Shown here in pieces: positions 11,782 through 23,254 of a stretch of 64,000 nt of DNA; the first letter of the stretch is position 1; each line of letters begins with the position of its first letter. The DNA is from Phaseolus vulgaris. Its lineage: Eukaryota > Streptophyta > Magnoliopsida > Fabales > Fabaceae. The stretch spans positions 33,009,753-33,073,752 of the forward strand of contig NC_023755.2 in NCBI RefSeq assembly GCF_000499845.2, in the 5' to 3' direction. A model generated the notes under the pieces. It saw only the letters and a list, made by a program, of their open reading frames with translations, did no database searches and had not been told where the DNA came from. The position numbers and the translations under genes are program-made.

Positions 11782-12889
11782 ATGAGCTCTACCCAATTAT
11801 CAGTCCCTACTTTGATGGAAAAAATTACAATCGGTGTTGTGTGCAGATGAGAGTTTTGTTTGATTATCATGAGTTATGGGATGTCGTTGAGAGTGGAGTG
11901 TCTGCATTAGGTGATAATGCAACTGAGGCGCAACGAGTAGCGCATCGTGACCAGAAGAAGAAGGACAATAAGGCTTTGTATCTCATCCATCGAGTGATGA
12001 ATGACGAGACGCTTGAGTAGATAGAAGGAGCAACAACTACAAAAAAGGCTTGGACCATTTTGTCAACCAATTATAAAGGTGATGACAAGATCAAAATGGT
12101 GCGTCTTCAAACCCTAAGACGCCAATATGAACTGTTGCAGATGGAAACCACATAGACTATTAATGTCTATATATAAATAAAGTTCTTGCCTTGTTAAATC
12201 AGATGAAGACCAATGGTGACACACATTCGGAGCAGGCAAAGGTGGAGAAGATTTTGAGGTCTTTAACTCCCAGATTTGAACATGTTGTTGCCGCAATTAA
12301 AGAGGCCAATGACATTTCAACAATGACAGGAAGGTTATTGTCCGGTTCCCTACAAGCGCATGAGCAGCGGATGAATGACAATAAGATTGAAAAACCAATT
12401 GAACAGGTTTTACAAGCACAAGCCTCAATTGGTAGCTCTTATCATAAACATGGCACTTATTGCAGTAAAGGTCGTGGTGGCCAAAATCATGGAGGCGCTG
12501 AGCAAAACAACATTGGTTCCAATCACAATCCAAGTTCAAATAACTCTTGGCGCAAAGGACAAGGAGGCATGTATAATAAATCAAATGTGGAGTGTTATAA
12601 CTGCCATAAACGCAACCATTATGCAAATGAGTGTAGATCAAAAGGTGATAATCACGTTGCCAATTTTGCTCAAGAAGATAGTAATCACGAAAAAGATGAA
12701 GAGGATCATGCAGTACTAATGGCAGCCACATTAAATGAAACTCCAAATAATCAGACTTGGTATTTGGATACGGGTTGCACAAATCATATGTGTGGCCAGA
12801 AGAAGTTGTTTGCATATTTGGATGACTCATTTAGCACAAAAGTGAAATTCGGTGATGGCAGGTTCGTTCCGGTGACTGGAAAAGGGTGA
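11782..12889 (+). pseudogene. Copia-B gag and protease, copy 1
   Basis: The ATG at 11782 starts a gag reading frame that is lost after about 10 codons by a missing base (copy 2 keeps it). Capsid-type sequence continues (LRSLTPRFEHVVAAIKE at 12257). A complete CCHC knuckle reads CYNCHKRNHYANEC. The protease site WYLDTGCTNHMCG, with the catalytic D-T-G, is intact. The frame ends at TGA 12887-12889, where copia polyproteins would continue, so this is a decayed polyprotein rather than a separate gene. Confidence 0.87.
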
Positions 12890-12901
12890 ATTCTTATCAC
12901 A

Positions 12902-14008
12902 TTGAAGAATGGTGATCACAGGTACATCTATGATATTTTCTATGTACCTGATATGAAAAGTAATCTGTTGAGTATGGGACAGCTGGCCAAGAAGGGTTAT
13001 GTGATGCACATAGTTGAAAATAAATTCTCAATTTTTGATAAAAAAGGTAGTTTGATTCTTAGAACCTTTTTATCGAAAAACCGCATGTTTCTAGTAGATA
13101 TTCATAAGGGTGATTTCAAGTGCTTGAATGCAATATTGAATAATGAATCGTGGTTATGACATTTACGCTTTGGGCACTTAAATTTTTAGAGTTTGGAAAA
13201 TCTCTCCAAATAAAATTTAGTGAATGGTTTACCCCATATTCATCACCCTGATCAATTGTGTGAGACTTGCATATTTTGAAAGAATCACAGGATACCATTT
13301 GTTAAGGAGCCTTAGCGTGCAAAATTTTCTTTGAAGCTTGTTCATACAAATGTTTGTGGCCCGACGAATATATCATCAATTGGAGGTAATAAGTATTTTT
13401 TAACCTTTATTGATGATTTTTCAAGGAAAACTTGGATTTATTTATTGAAAAGCAAGGATGAGGTATTCCACTACTTTAAAATATTTAAAACATTTATTGA
13501 AAGAGAGTGACAAACTAATTAAGATGGTGCGTAGTGATGGAGGGGGTGAGTACAAGTCTAATGAGTTCAAGAGGCACTGTGAAGAACTTGGGTTGTAACA
13601 TAGCATAACATGTCCCTACACACCTCAAGAGTTGTTGAGAGAAAGAATAGAACAATCATGGACATGGCAAGGAGCATGCTTAAAGCGAAAGGTATGCCAA
13701 ATTATTTTTGGGTTGGGGTCGTAACATGTGCGGTATATTTGATAAACAGATCATCCACTTGGAGTGTTCCTAACACAACTTCGATTGAGGCATGGAGCGT
13801 ATTCAAACCCAATGTGCAACACTTGAAGGTATTTGGGTCAATTACTTATGCTCATGTCCCCAAGGCAGCAAGATCGAAGTTGGATGATAAGGCAGTGAAT
13901 ACCATTTTCATTGGATATAAGCATGGAGGATACAAACTGTACAATCCAATGACAAAGAAGGTGATTGTCAGTCGTGATGTTACATTTGCCGAAGATGAGG
14001 AATGGTAA
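12902..14008 (+). pseudogene. Copia-B integrase region, copy 1
   Basis: Segments in order: the pre-integrase region with SNLLSMGQLAKKGY, the zinc-binding segment broken by stops (13157-13260), the core with [14 protein letters not shown] (first Asp) and RSDGGGEYKSNEF (second Asp), and the catalytic-Glu segment VVERKNRTIMDMARS. About 11 codons before that Glu, the text is shortened relative to copy 2. It then continues through KVFGSITYAHVPKAARSK to the conserved end of integrase, stopping at 14006-14008 (TGG to TAA or TGA type loss). Confidence 0.87.
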
Positions 14009-14026
14009 TGGAATGAAACAACTGAA

Positions 14027-14659
14027 ATGGATTCGAAAAAACGATATATTTACGTTTTGAACGATGATGTGGAAGATGAAGTCACTCTTGAAGCACCTAC
14101 AGTTCAACCTGAAGTTGTAGTTCAACCTGAAGCTGTAATTCAACCTGAAGTTGCAACTCCAATTGCAATTATGATGGAGCGACCAAGAAGGCAGCAACGA
14201 CAACATGTACACCTTCAAGATTGCGAAGTAAATCTTGATGATGAAGTTGATGACAATGGAGATTTAATTCACTTTGCTTTTCTTGCAGATTCAGAACCCG
14301 TGAGACTTACAGATGTCATTCAACACCCCAAATGGAAAAAGGCTATGAATGAAGAATTGATGGCGATTGAGAAAAACAATATCATGACTCAAATTGGTTT
14401 TAATATAGATATTCCAATTAAGATTTATGTTGACAATGTCTCTGCAATTAATCTTGCAAAGAATCCAGTTTTTCATCGAAGAAGTAAACATATTGATATT
14501 CGATATCACTTCCTGCGAGACCAAGTTGAGAAAAACATGATCAAATTGGAATACTCCAGATCAGAATATCATATTGCAGATATTTTCACTAAGCCATTGA
14601 AGATCAATGTTTTCATCAAGTTAAGAGATTTGTTGGGCAGGAACGTGGTTCCAAATTAG
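14027..14659 (+). pseudogene. Copia-B RT-deleted fusion of Pol linker and RNase H tail, copy 1
   Basis: An open frame of 210 codons. The N-terminal half is the acidic integrase-RT linker, ending in the RT entry motif WKKAMNEELMAIEKNN. The sequence then jumps to IYVDNVSAINLAKNP, RSKHIDIRYHFLRDQV and ADIFTKPL, which are the last blocks of copia RNase H. The whole RT catalytic domain and the first half of RNase H (roughly 350 codons) are missing without loss of frame. The same junction is present in copy 2 (44559-45191), so the deletion predates the duplication. Confidence 0.9.
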
Positions 14660-14672
14660 AATTAAGGGAGCA

Positions 14673-14956
14673 TGTTGGTTATTAATTCAGATTTTATTAT
14701 TATTAATTCTGATTTTATTACCCTTAAACTATTTTACCATTATTATTGCATTAATGGTCACTTTACAGGCATGTTCGTATTCCTATTTTATAGCTTCCAG
14801 TAATTGTAATTTTACTATATATTATTGAAGTAAATCAAAAAAATAAATGAAATCGGTTCAGCAGTTGTTCAGCAGTTTTACAATTTTGTACAATTACGTT
14901 CAATCAGTTTCTATAACATTTTGCCTCATGTTATTTCCTTCAATTTAGTTCCTACA
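14673..14956 (+). repeat. Copia-B 3' LTR, copy 1
   Basis: It starts TGTTGGTTATTAATTCAG after the purine tract and ends TTTAGTTCCTACA, a TG...CA structure of 284 bp. Confidence 0.85.
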
Positions 14957-14963
14957 ATTATAA

Positions 14964-15028
14964 TATCATAATTAAAGGTATTAAAATTAATATTAAGATT
15001 CTGCTCTCACTAAGTACAAGAGCTTATA
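14964..15028 (+). repeat. 65-bp direct repeat, right of Copia-B
   Basis: Partner of 11442-11506. Far longer than the 5-bp duplication made by copia integrases. Confidence 0.85.
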
Positions 15029-15060
15029 ATCAGTCGATCATAAACTTTTTTAATGATCAA

Positions 15061-15117
15061 GTGATTATTATTATTTTTATTATTATTATATATTTATTAT
15101 TTTTATTATTACTATTC

Positions 15118-15178
<61 letters not shown>

Positions 15179-15215
15179 AATGACTATTATTATTACTATT
15201 ATTATTATTAATAGT

Positions 15216-15249
<34 letters not shown>

Positions 15250-15530
15250 TTAATATTAGTAATACTATAAATAAATAAAATATTATTATTAATAATACTA
15301 TCATTAATAATATGTATATTGTTATTATTACTATAATTAATAATAATAGTAATATTATCATCAAAAAATTTAATATTAAAATTAAAATAAATGTTATTTT
15401 AATTATTATTAATACTATTAATATTAATATTATCATTTATATATTTATTATATTTATTAATATTATAATATTAATATTATTATTACTAATATTATGTGTT
15501 AACATTATTATTATTAATAATATTATTCAA
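15061..15530. repeat. TTA/TAA simple-sequence tract, copy 1
   Basis: A nearly pure TTA array (longest run about 15118-15178) is followed by mixed TAA/ATT sequence. Poly-isoleucine open frames on both strands are artefacts of the repeat. Confidence 0.9.
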
Positions 15531-15892
15531 CATTCTCTTGGTTCTCTTTATACAGGCTTGTAAAGATGAATGTTAATCTTAAACTTTGTTTCATCTTCTT
15601 AAAGTCAAATCTTCAATAAGTAGATGTCAAAAAGAAAGCTTTTAATTTGCTTATAAAAACAATTTAAACATATTCAAAATATATTGTAATAAAAGCATAT
15701 GAATTAGAATTAACCAAAATGAAAAAAACATCTTTATCAGGAAACTATTTTAAAAGTTAAGTTTTGAATTCTTTCCAAATTTATATAATTAGAAGTAAAT
15801 TTTGATTGTAAATTCTTTAAGAAAATTAATATAAAGTTCGAAATTAGCAATTCTGGATAGGTTTAACTTAATATATTGTCTAAGATTTGTTA

Positions 15893-16197
15893 CACTACAC
15901 CATTTTTTACTTTAGGCAACATTGAAGTAGGTCACACTTATATAACAATTGCCTAAACAAAGAAAAGACAATGATTTTAGGAGTGTGGTTTAAGGACTAC
16001 CAAATACACATTTGTAAAACTGTTGCTTATTTATAGCTTTTTTTTAAGTGTTATATTTAAAATGTGTGAGTTAAACAATAAAATTGTGGCCTAAAAATGA
16101 CCACTGACATACAAATGTTGCTTAAAAGTAAAAAGACAACAATTTTACAAATATAATCTAAACGGATATGCAACATTTAATAGACTGTTGCCTAAAG
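15893..16197. mobile_element. MITE-like repeat, copy 1
   Basis: It begins CACTACACCATTTTTTAC and holds a perfect 12-bp inverted pair, CTTTAGGCAACA (15910-15921) and TGTTGCCTAAAG (16186-16197), with further GTTGCCTAAA-type repeats inside. The start resembles CACTA-family termini. It is probably a non-autonomous DNA transposon remnant. The outer right end and target duplication were not found. The same repeat lies at 46323-46627. Confidence 0.5.
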
Positions 16198-17854
16198 TTT
16201 ACAATAAATATTTATTAATTATTAAAAAAATATTTTAATAATTACGAAATTTTTTTATGAAAAAATGGACACAAGTGCAGTTACTTATGTGTTTCTCATA
16301 GTGTATATAGAGAATACTCATTTAATATTTCTTTTTTATTCTTAATTATTTCATAATGCGATAGTTACATTCAAATATTTATAATTAACTTACATAAATA
16401 TTTACCAAGAAATATTTTTTTATTAAATTAAAAAAAATTGATACTAATTTTTTTTATCCTCAAAATCTCATATACTACTTATATACATAAAATAAGTGAC
16501 TAGACCATCTAGTGTCTCAATAAATCTAAACATAATGAGTCAAATATATTAAATATATTAGTGAGTGATATATATTAAATACGTGACATATATTAAATAC
16601 ATAAATAATTTGATGCAAAATAAAAATAGTAATTTAAAACAAAAATATTTATTTTAAATGTAATATAAAGAGTAGTTGCGAGTTTTGTTTTTAAATGTCA
16701 CCTAAATTTTTACAAATTAACTTATTAACATTTTTCTAAACATACATCTATGTTCATTTTCTAATACCTCTTACGAACTAGGAATTATTAAATAAAAAAA
16801 ATATTAAAATAAGAAAAATTTACAGTTAATATCTATTATCTCTGTTTAATTTTTGTTCATTCCTATTGAATTTTAATTAAGTGATATTCATTATCATTAT
16901 TTTAATTCACTATTGTATTCAAATAATATCTAAATCAAAATATAATAATACGTTAATAAATTTGTTCACACATATTTGTTAATATCAATTTATTTTTATA
17001 TTAAATAAATGTTCTCATAAATTTTTTTTCTATAGTAAAAGTACATAAACTTATTTTTAAGAAATTATAAAATACTTATCCTTTAAACCATAATACAAAA
17101 TTAAAAATATGAAATCATACAAATTAAAAATGATTCAAAAAAAAATTGTGCTATAAGAATATGACGGTTCTAAAATATATCAACTATGTAAATAGAAATT
17201 AAATGTAGTAAATAATTTAGATAAAGTAGATTTTAAATTTATCGAAACTTAATTTTCACAAGAATATAAAAATTAGTACTACATATCTCAATAGAAAAAA
17301 AATTAGCTAACATTCGTTGAGAAAAAAATTCACCATATAGTTGAATTTTTTTCTCACAAATAATAACCAGAAAATAAATTTAACCTACGTTGACATATAA
17401 ATAATATCAGTTAAAAAATAATTAATATTCATGTCGACTAAAAAGTTCTCATTTACATCAACCGAAAAATAATGTTATTGGTGTTGGTAAAAAAAGTTCT
17501 TATTTATATCAACTGAAAAATAATGTTATTGATGTTGGTAAAAAAAACTTATCGACATTACTGAAAAATAACATTGTCAATATTAATCAATAATAAATAA
17601 TAATAATCTTATTAATGTTGTTAAGGAAATAACTCTTACTTACAAAACAGTAATGTTAAGTGAAAAAAATGGTGTTTAGCGTTATAAACAAACATCGGTG
17701 ATTTTGTTAAAAAAAGTTATAACTAACATTAATTAAAATCAATAAAATATTAATGATGTCTTTGTTTTTATTTCTTGTTCACGTGGAAAGAAATGTGTGG
17801 TTCGTTATTATTTGGATAACCAGATGTGTAGGGGGAGTGATGAGGGTGAGAAGA
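16198..17854. other. AT-rich non-genic DNA, copy 1
   Basis: No gene is recognisable. A degenerate tandem repeat of about 50 bp sits at 17445-17575 (units built on CAACCGAAAAATAATGTTAT and GTGTTGGTAAAAAAAG), with its counterpart in copy 2 near 47880. Confidence 0.7.
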
Positions 17855-19015
17855 TGTTGGGGTTGTATAAGGACGGTGGAAGGAGATACTTGATTCAAAA
17901 TATCGTGGATGGAGAAGCCTGCGAGAGGGTGTGAACTTTGGTAGGACCTCTTTATGGTGGAAAGATTTGGTGGAGGTTTGGGGGTCAGAAGGATGGGGAA
18001 GGAATTTTGAAGATGCTTTCAAATGGAAGATTGGCAATGGAGATAGTGTTTTATTCTGGGAGGATAGTTGGGCGGGTAATGGAGCTCTAAAGCGTGTTTA
18101 TTCGTGGTTATTCTCCCTGAGTTCTTGCAAAGATGCTAAGGTGGATGAGCTTGAGAAATGGATTAATGGTTCTTGGGAGTGGCAATTAACTTGGAGGAGG
18201 AGTCTATTTGAATGGGAAAAGCCTTTGGTGTGTATTTTTTTCCAGGGTCTTCAAGGGTTGAGTTTTGACATGGAAGAGAAGGACAGTTGGGTTTGGAAAG
18301 ATGGGGAATTTCCTATTTATACGGTTAAGTCTTCTTACAATTGTTTAAGGAGGGCACGCGAAGGGGAGAATGTATTTGTGTATAAAATGTTTTGGAGGAG
18401 TAAAGTCGTGCCTTCTGCACTTGTCTCTGCTTTTGTCTCTACTTGGAGGGTACTGGAAAATAAGATTGCAACTAGGGCCAATTTAGAAAGGCGCGGAATT
18501 GCGGTTGAAAGCCTTTAGTGTAGTCTTTGTGGGGTAGAGGAAGAGATTTGTCGTCATTTATTTTTTGAATGCAGAATTGCTTGGATAGTATGGAGTCATT
18601 GTTTGGCTTGGCTTGGTGTAATGTCAGTGAGTCACAATGATCCACTATTAAATTTGTTTTCAGTTTAGGTTGTGTAACGCCTCTAATTCTGTCAATGATG
18701 TTTGGGGAGTAATTTTGATTGCAATAGTTAGCGAGATTTGAAAGCACAGGAATAATGTCATTTTCAAAGGGGGGGGATTGAATTTTTAGAAATGTTTGTT
18801 ATGATTCAATTAAAGGTTTGGTCTTGGGTTACTTTTAAGTCACATTCTGTTTTTTTTTCCTACTCTAACTGTTGTCTTGATCCATTGGTTTGTAAGACGT
18901 TGGTTAAGTGATGTAATTTTGTCGCGTAGTTCCAGAATTGGTGTTGTGAGGATTGTCGATTGGATCACCCCTGAAGTGGTCCATATTTAATTTATTGTTT
19001 ATTACTGATAAAAAA
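17855..19015 (+). mobile_element. LINE (L1-type) 3' fragment, copy 1
   Basis: The frame at 17931-18518 encodes the end of a plant non-LTR retrotransposon ORF2. It shows KWKIGNGDSVLFWEDSW, then WVWKDGEFPIYTVKSSY, then LERRGI, followed after an in-frame TAG by CSLCGVEEEICRHLFFEC. That is the RT-associated zinc-binding domain (zf-RVT pattern C-x2-C...H...C). The upstream catalytic RT and endonuclease are absent, the usual 5' truncation. It ends near a short A-rich tail (GATAAAAAAATG). Confidence 0.88.
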
Positions 19016-21593
19016 ATGTTTTTGGTTTCTCTCTCATGAGCAGAGAAAAAAGAGTAAAGCCACATAGACCTTATGCCTTTTACTTAAATGTCTTTCGTTA
19101 CATTGTGCATGCATATGAAAATTGTGTGAGAACTGCGCATAGAGACATGCAAGAGGAATCCATGTAGAAGAATTTTTGACTAATTTTGCAATTTTTTAGT
19201 TCAAATGCTTAAACCCATGAACATCTTTTTTGGCACCATTTCAAAGCATTCCAAAGGTGAAGGTTATCTGTACCATTTCAAAGCATTATAGAGAGCTTGT
19301 GTCGTTGAGCTTTTTTCCCTTGTCTAGAGAGTTTGCATGTGATTTCTTGAGCCCATTTTAACTGTGTTGTTTATGAGGGAGGGGTTTTGTGGTTGACATC
19401 AAAATAATGTTTCTGGAAAACATAGAAACTTGGATACAAAAGGTTAGTGAAATCGATAAAGATAAGGAATAATCGATTATGTATTTTGTTTAAATTGATA
19501 ATGATTACCATGAACCTTATATAGAAGATAGAATTAAGGTGTATTTAAAGTTTAGAATCGATTTTGTGGTGTGTTGTAGTGCATGCAAACACACCCTCAA
19601 ATTTTCACACATTTCCTCCCCAATCCAAACACACACTAAATATCACTAGTATCAATAGAAAAGACGATGTTGCTGTTTTTATCTTTATAAAAAACCGAGA
19701 TATCTTGAACAAAACTAACCTAACATATCTCAATTGATATTGAATTAAAGAAGAAAATATAAAGAAATTAAATGTAAATTTGAGAAAGGATAGAAAATTC
19801 TTATTTTGTAGATATAATTTAAAATAATTCAATGTAAATAATTAAATTAATCTAAAATATTCTATTAAAATTATATATTTTATCAGAAAATATTTCAAAT
19901 TCTTTATAAAAGTGTGCTCTTTAATTAATTCACAATCTAGCTAATCCAACTATGGTCATATTGTTTCGATTTTTTCTATTGTACTTTTATATAACTGTTC
20001 AAATACTTTTAATTTGATTTCTACAAAAATAAAATACAATTATAATAATTCGTGAAGACACTTTCCATCAATTTACGTATCAAAATAAAAATAGAGTAAT
20101 ATAATAGTTACATTACACGTAATTTATTTAATGGAAAGTGTGAAATATGATTTTTGTTTTGAAAAGTTTTGATGGAGAACCATGGAGTTACCACATCCGA
20201 GTTAATAAGATTGAAGAAGATAGAACTTTGATTAGAACATTCATTTCTAAGAGACTTTTCTTCATTTTCTTAATTTTGTAAATTTGTAATTTGGTAATTT
20301 TGTGTAGGATTTAATTAGACTTGTATTTGGGATTTATTTGGACTTGTACTTGGACCATGTATTGAACTTATTTTCATGGATCATATATATTGGATGAATT
20401 AGAGTATGATGTAAATAGAAAAATAAAGTCTAGCTAAAGTTACAATTGAATTTCTTTAATCCAATGCAGCTCTAGACCATTTAGGGTGAACAAATAAATG
20501 AATAGAGTGCAAATATAAAGCATGAAGTGAAAAATAAGGCATGAAGGTTCACATGACATCCTTTTAATAGAAAGGATTTTCACCAACTAAGAATGGTCAC
20601 TTGCCAACCTCTAATTTAAAAATATTTGCTCCAATGAGAGAAAGCCTACACTTGTCAAGTTGAGTGAAGAGTTTTTAGATTAATTTTTTCTGAATTTTGG
20701 CACACTGTAAATAAAAGTGTCAACTCTCTTGTAAAGGATTAAAATTGAAAAGAAATTTACTCACTTTGTTTTAGCACTAGTTTTGTGTTTAGCTTAGAAT
20801 TACTTAGGAATTGGCCTCATCTCTTCTAAGTCTCTATATTCACTAACCAAATTTATCTTCTTCATTCAATTTTCTTCATCCATTTAACCCAATCAGACAT
20901 CAATCAAATCATAACATATGAAAAATTACAAAGAACTACGTAAACATAGGACTACATTAAGTTTCTTCATTGACTTTCATCTTACAAAACTTTTAAAGGT
21001 TAAACAATTCTATAATGTTTTCTTCCTTCCTTCCTTCCTTGCTTCCTTGTGGTAACTCCAAACGAAAGTCATATTTTGATATCTCTATCTAATAAACAAC
21101 CACTTACAAGTCATGCAGTTGGTCATTGAGCTGAAAAGAAAGATAAATATAAAATATGTAGATGGAAGAAAGAATCACTAGTTTCCTTTCTTTTTTATAC
21201 GTAGAGGAAGGGAAGAAACATGGTTTCCTTTCTTATTTTAAATATTGGAATTCTTTATTTGGCAAGTTAGCATGTTACTTTATTTTGTTAGTGTAGATGT
21301 TTAATTGGTTATTTATAAGTTTGATTTTACATAAGATTCCCCTTTAGATCAATCTGTTTGAAATTCGTGGAAAAAAGTCACCCATTTAAATCCATATATA
21401 GTATATGGCAGATTCATGAAGACCTAATCCAACCTGGTTTTAACCATACCTATAATCACATCTAAAATTTCAATGTTTAAGCTGTCCAAATGACCTAAAA
21501 CGGTAGGTTTAAACACAACAACAAACCACTATAAGGCATCACAGAAACACTAAACAGAAATAGAGGTTAAACGAGAATATATTTTGGGTTCAC
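19016..21593. other. Non-genic DNA downstream of the acyltransferase, copy 1
   Basis: No family motif was found. A TTCC microsatellite lies near 21024-21050. The last 500 bp before the gene end are almost identical to copy 2 (about two differences in 21121-21620) and probably include the gene's 3' UTR. Confidence 0.6.
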
Positions 21594-23015
21594 TTACAAT
21601 TTATTAATATTGTGGAGTTGCTCTTGTAAGATGTTGGTGAACTTATTCATGAGAGTCCTTTCAAGAGCCAATCCAACCTCAATTCCTCCTTTTTCGTCTC
21701 TACATTCAGAAAGAGAAATTGATCGAGACGATTCAATATGCACTGCTTCACATTTCTTAGGCTTTCCCCAACCAAAATCAGTCTGGTACACACCCAATTT
21801 TGGTGAACCTGCAATAACCAGCACAGATTTACCTGGTTTCGTTAGCTCTCTGCAATCTGAGATCAACGTTTCAGCATTTCTCAAAGCATCACTCTTCAAA
21901 TCTCTAACTTGTCTTTCAATGGCGTTTGCTGCCCCTACAATACCACTTTTTCCCACTAGCTCACTCCACCTTATTGCCACAATGCGAAAGGTTAAACAAT
22001 TTCCAAAGTACGTGGAAGGTAATGAAAATTCAGGAAGATCACGGCAATCTGCTGGAAACACCAAGTGGCAAAGTTCATCACACTCTTGCGAAAAGCAATT
22101 GGCCTTTTCCTCTTCCGACCGAATCTTGCAAACCCAAATTGTAGAGCACGCAACAACAAAGGTTGATATGTGTAATGCCCCCGAATCGTTAGTGGCACAT
22201 TTAAGAGAGACCCATTTCTTTAGTTTCTCAACTTGTTCAAGATCGAGTACAACATTGAAGCGAACCTTGTTAGTGGAAAGATCTCGCACGAGCCCCGCGA
22301 ACTCCATGATTTTCGAATCACAATGTTCAAGTTCTTGAAAGTAAATGAACTTAAGCCCCTTCGGGTCTTTAACTTTGTCTCTCTCGTGTGAAGGAAGAGA
22401 CAGAGAGGTTTCAATGGAAGCCAAGTCCCCTTTTGCCTTGCAAAGAGAAGCCCAAAACTTGATGAAGTGATGAAGTGATTTGCCATCCCCAGCAAAGTGG
22501 TTGAAGGTAAGACATATGCTGAAGCCGGAGTTTGGGAAAACCGTGACTTGAATGGCCATGAGAGGAAACACACGTGTGCCATCTTGCTCCAGACGAGGGG
22601 TAGGCAAGGTGGGAAGAAGAGGGTGCCAGTTTCGAACGTCTTGAGGTGAATGAGAAGTGAGGAGAGTGAAGTCTGCTGTGGACTCTGCAACCGTGAAGGA
22701 GAGAGAGTCGCCATGAAGGTAACGGATGTGAGAGAGATGGAGTTGTGGTGGAACGATAAGATTGGAGGCAAAGGGGAAGAAGTGTTGGAGAGAGAGGGAA
22801 AGAGAGTGTTTGAGAATGGGAAGTGCTGTTTGGAGGAAGTGGTGAGTGGGGTGGGGAAACTGATAGAAGAAGATGCGTTGGATGGAGTTGCAGAAGAACC
22901 ATGGAATATCGAAGAAAGTGAGGGGAAGGGTGGTTGAAGGAACACAATTTGGTGGCGGAGAAACTTGACACCGCTCTATCATCTTCAATGAATCAAGTTC
23001 TCTCAGGTGAGCCAT
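21594..23015 (-). CDS. BAHD acyltransferase, malonyltransferase type (copy 1)
   Basis: Intact single-exon gene of 473 codons, the normal length for the family. BAHD enzymes move an acyl group from acyl-CoA to a hydroxyl or amine and act in the cytosol. The catalytic motif HFAGD (H173-D177, HXXXD) is intact. YFGNC (336-340) is the signature of the clade that malonylates flavonoid, isoflavonoid and phenolic glucosides. DFGWG (413-417) is the structural motif near the channel. There is no signal peptide or membrane segment. The start ATG at 23013-23015 has a good context (AAAATGGC). Only 35 bp upstream are shared with the second copy. The most likely role is malonyl-CoA:phenolic or isoflavone glucoside malonyltransferase. 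The exact acceptor cannot be read from sequence. Confidence 0.93.
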   Translation of the reverse strand: MAHLRELDSLKMIERCQVSPPPNCVPSTTLPLTFFDIPWFFCNSIQRIFFYQFPHPTHHFLQTALPILKHSLSLSLQHFFPFASNLIVPPQLHLSHIRYLHGDSLSFTVAESTADFTLLTSHSPQDVRNWHPLLPTLPTPRLEQDGTRVFPLMAIQVTVFPNSGFSICLTFNHFAGDGKSLHHFIKFWASLCKAKGDLASIETSLSLPSHERDKVKDPKGLKFIYFQELEHCDSKIMEFAGLVRDLSTNKVRFNVVLDLEQVEKLKKWVSLKCATNDSGALHISTFVVACSTIWVCKIRSEEEKANCFSQECDELCHLVFPADCRDLPEFSLPSTYFGNCLTFRIVAIRWSELVGKSGIVGAANAIERQVRDLKSDALRNAETLISDCRELTKPGKSVLVIAGSPKLGVYQTDFGWGKPKKCEAVHIESSRSISLSECRDEKGGIEVGLALERTLMNKFTNILQEQLHNINKL

Positions 23016-23254
23016 TTTTGTAGCACTCTGGCTGTGAAATCAAACTCTAATGGAAAAGAGAATAAGGGATAGTTGAGGTTGGCTGCAATACAGAGAAACA
23101 TGAATGACAGAAGGGAAAATCACACATTAATTCTTATAACCTTATCTTTTTGTCCTCAATATATAATAAAAAATAATTAAAACTATTTAATTTTTTTAAA
23201 CATATTTTCTAATTTTATCCCAAAATAAACTATACATGCCTTAAAATTATTTGA

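Larger units (their letters stand above)
11507..14956 (+). mobile_element. Copia-B element, copy 1 (RT-deleted Ty1/copia)
   Basis: A 3.4-kb copia element with short LTRs (about 250-284 bp), a primer site (TGGTATTAAAGTC at 11758), gag, protease and integrase, a deleted RT, an RNase H tail, and the purine tract ATTAAGGGAGCA before the 3' LTR. Full-length copia elements of this type are usually near 5 kb. Most of the shortfall is the missing reverse transcriptase. Stops and frameshifts are scattered throughout. Confidence 0.88.
1963..23050 (+). repeat. Segmental duplication, copy 1
   Basis: Direct repeat partner of 31533-53470. Element order, orientation and most sequence match line by line. 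The offset changes from 29570 to 29040 to 30899 to 30420 as indels accumulate. The left limit falls inside the 3' LTR of Copia-A. The right limit falls 35 bp upstream of the ATG of the acyltransferase gene, where the two copies change abruptly to unrelated sequence. Confidence 0.93.

Noticed and set aside
12297..12830. Minus-strand frame of 177 codons inside Copia-B gag (also 42887-43405)
   Set aside because: Antisense to recognisable gag and zinc-knuckle sequence. Cys/His-rich only because of the complementary codons.
15086..15563. Open frames of 83 and 116 codons made almost only of Ile, Leu and Asn (also 45490-45990)
   Set aside because: They are translations of TTA/TAA simple-sequence DNA on both strands, with no domain and no coding bias.
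20160..20280. Short frame starting near a GGAGAACCATGGAG context (also 50590)
   Set aside because: It runs into Phe/Leu-rich AT sequence and stops after about 40 codons. No family match was recognised.
22220..22971. Long overlapping frames of 186 and 241 codons on the acyltransferase strand, and plus-strand frames of 95 and 242 codons (same in copy 2)
   Set aside because: Shadows of the acyltransferase gene in other phases. Only the 473-codon frame contains the BAHD motifs.
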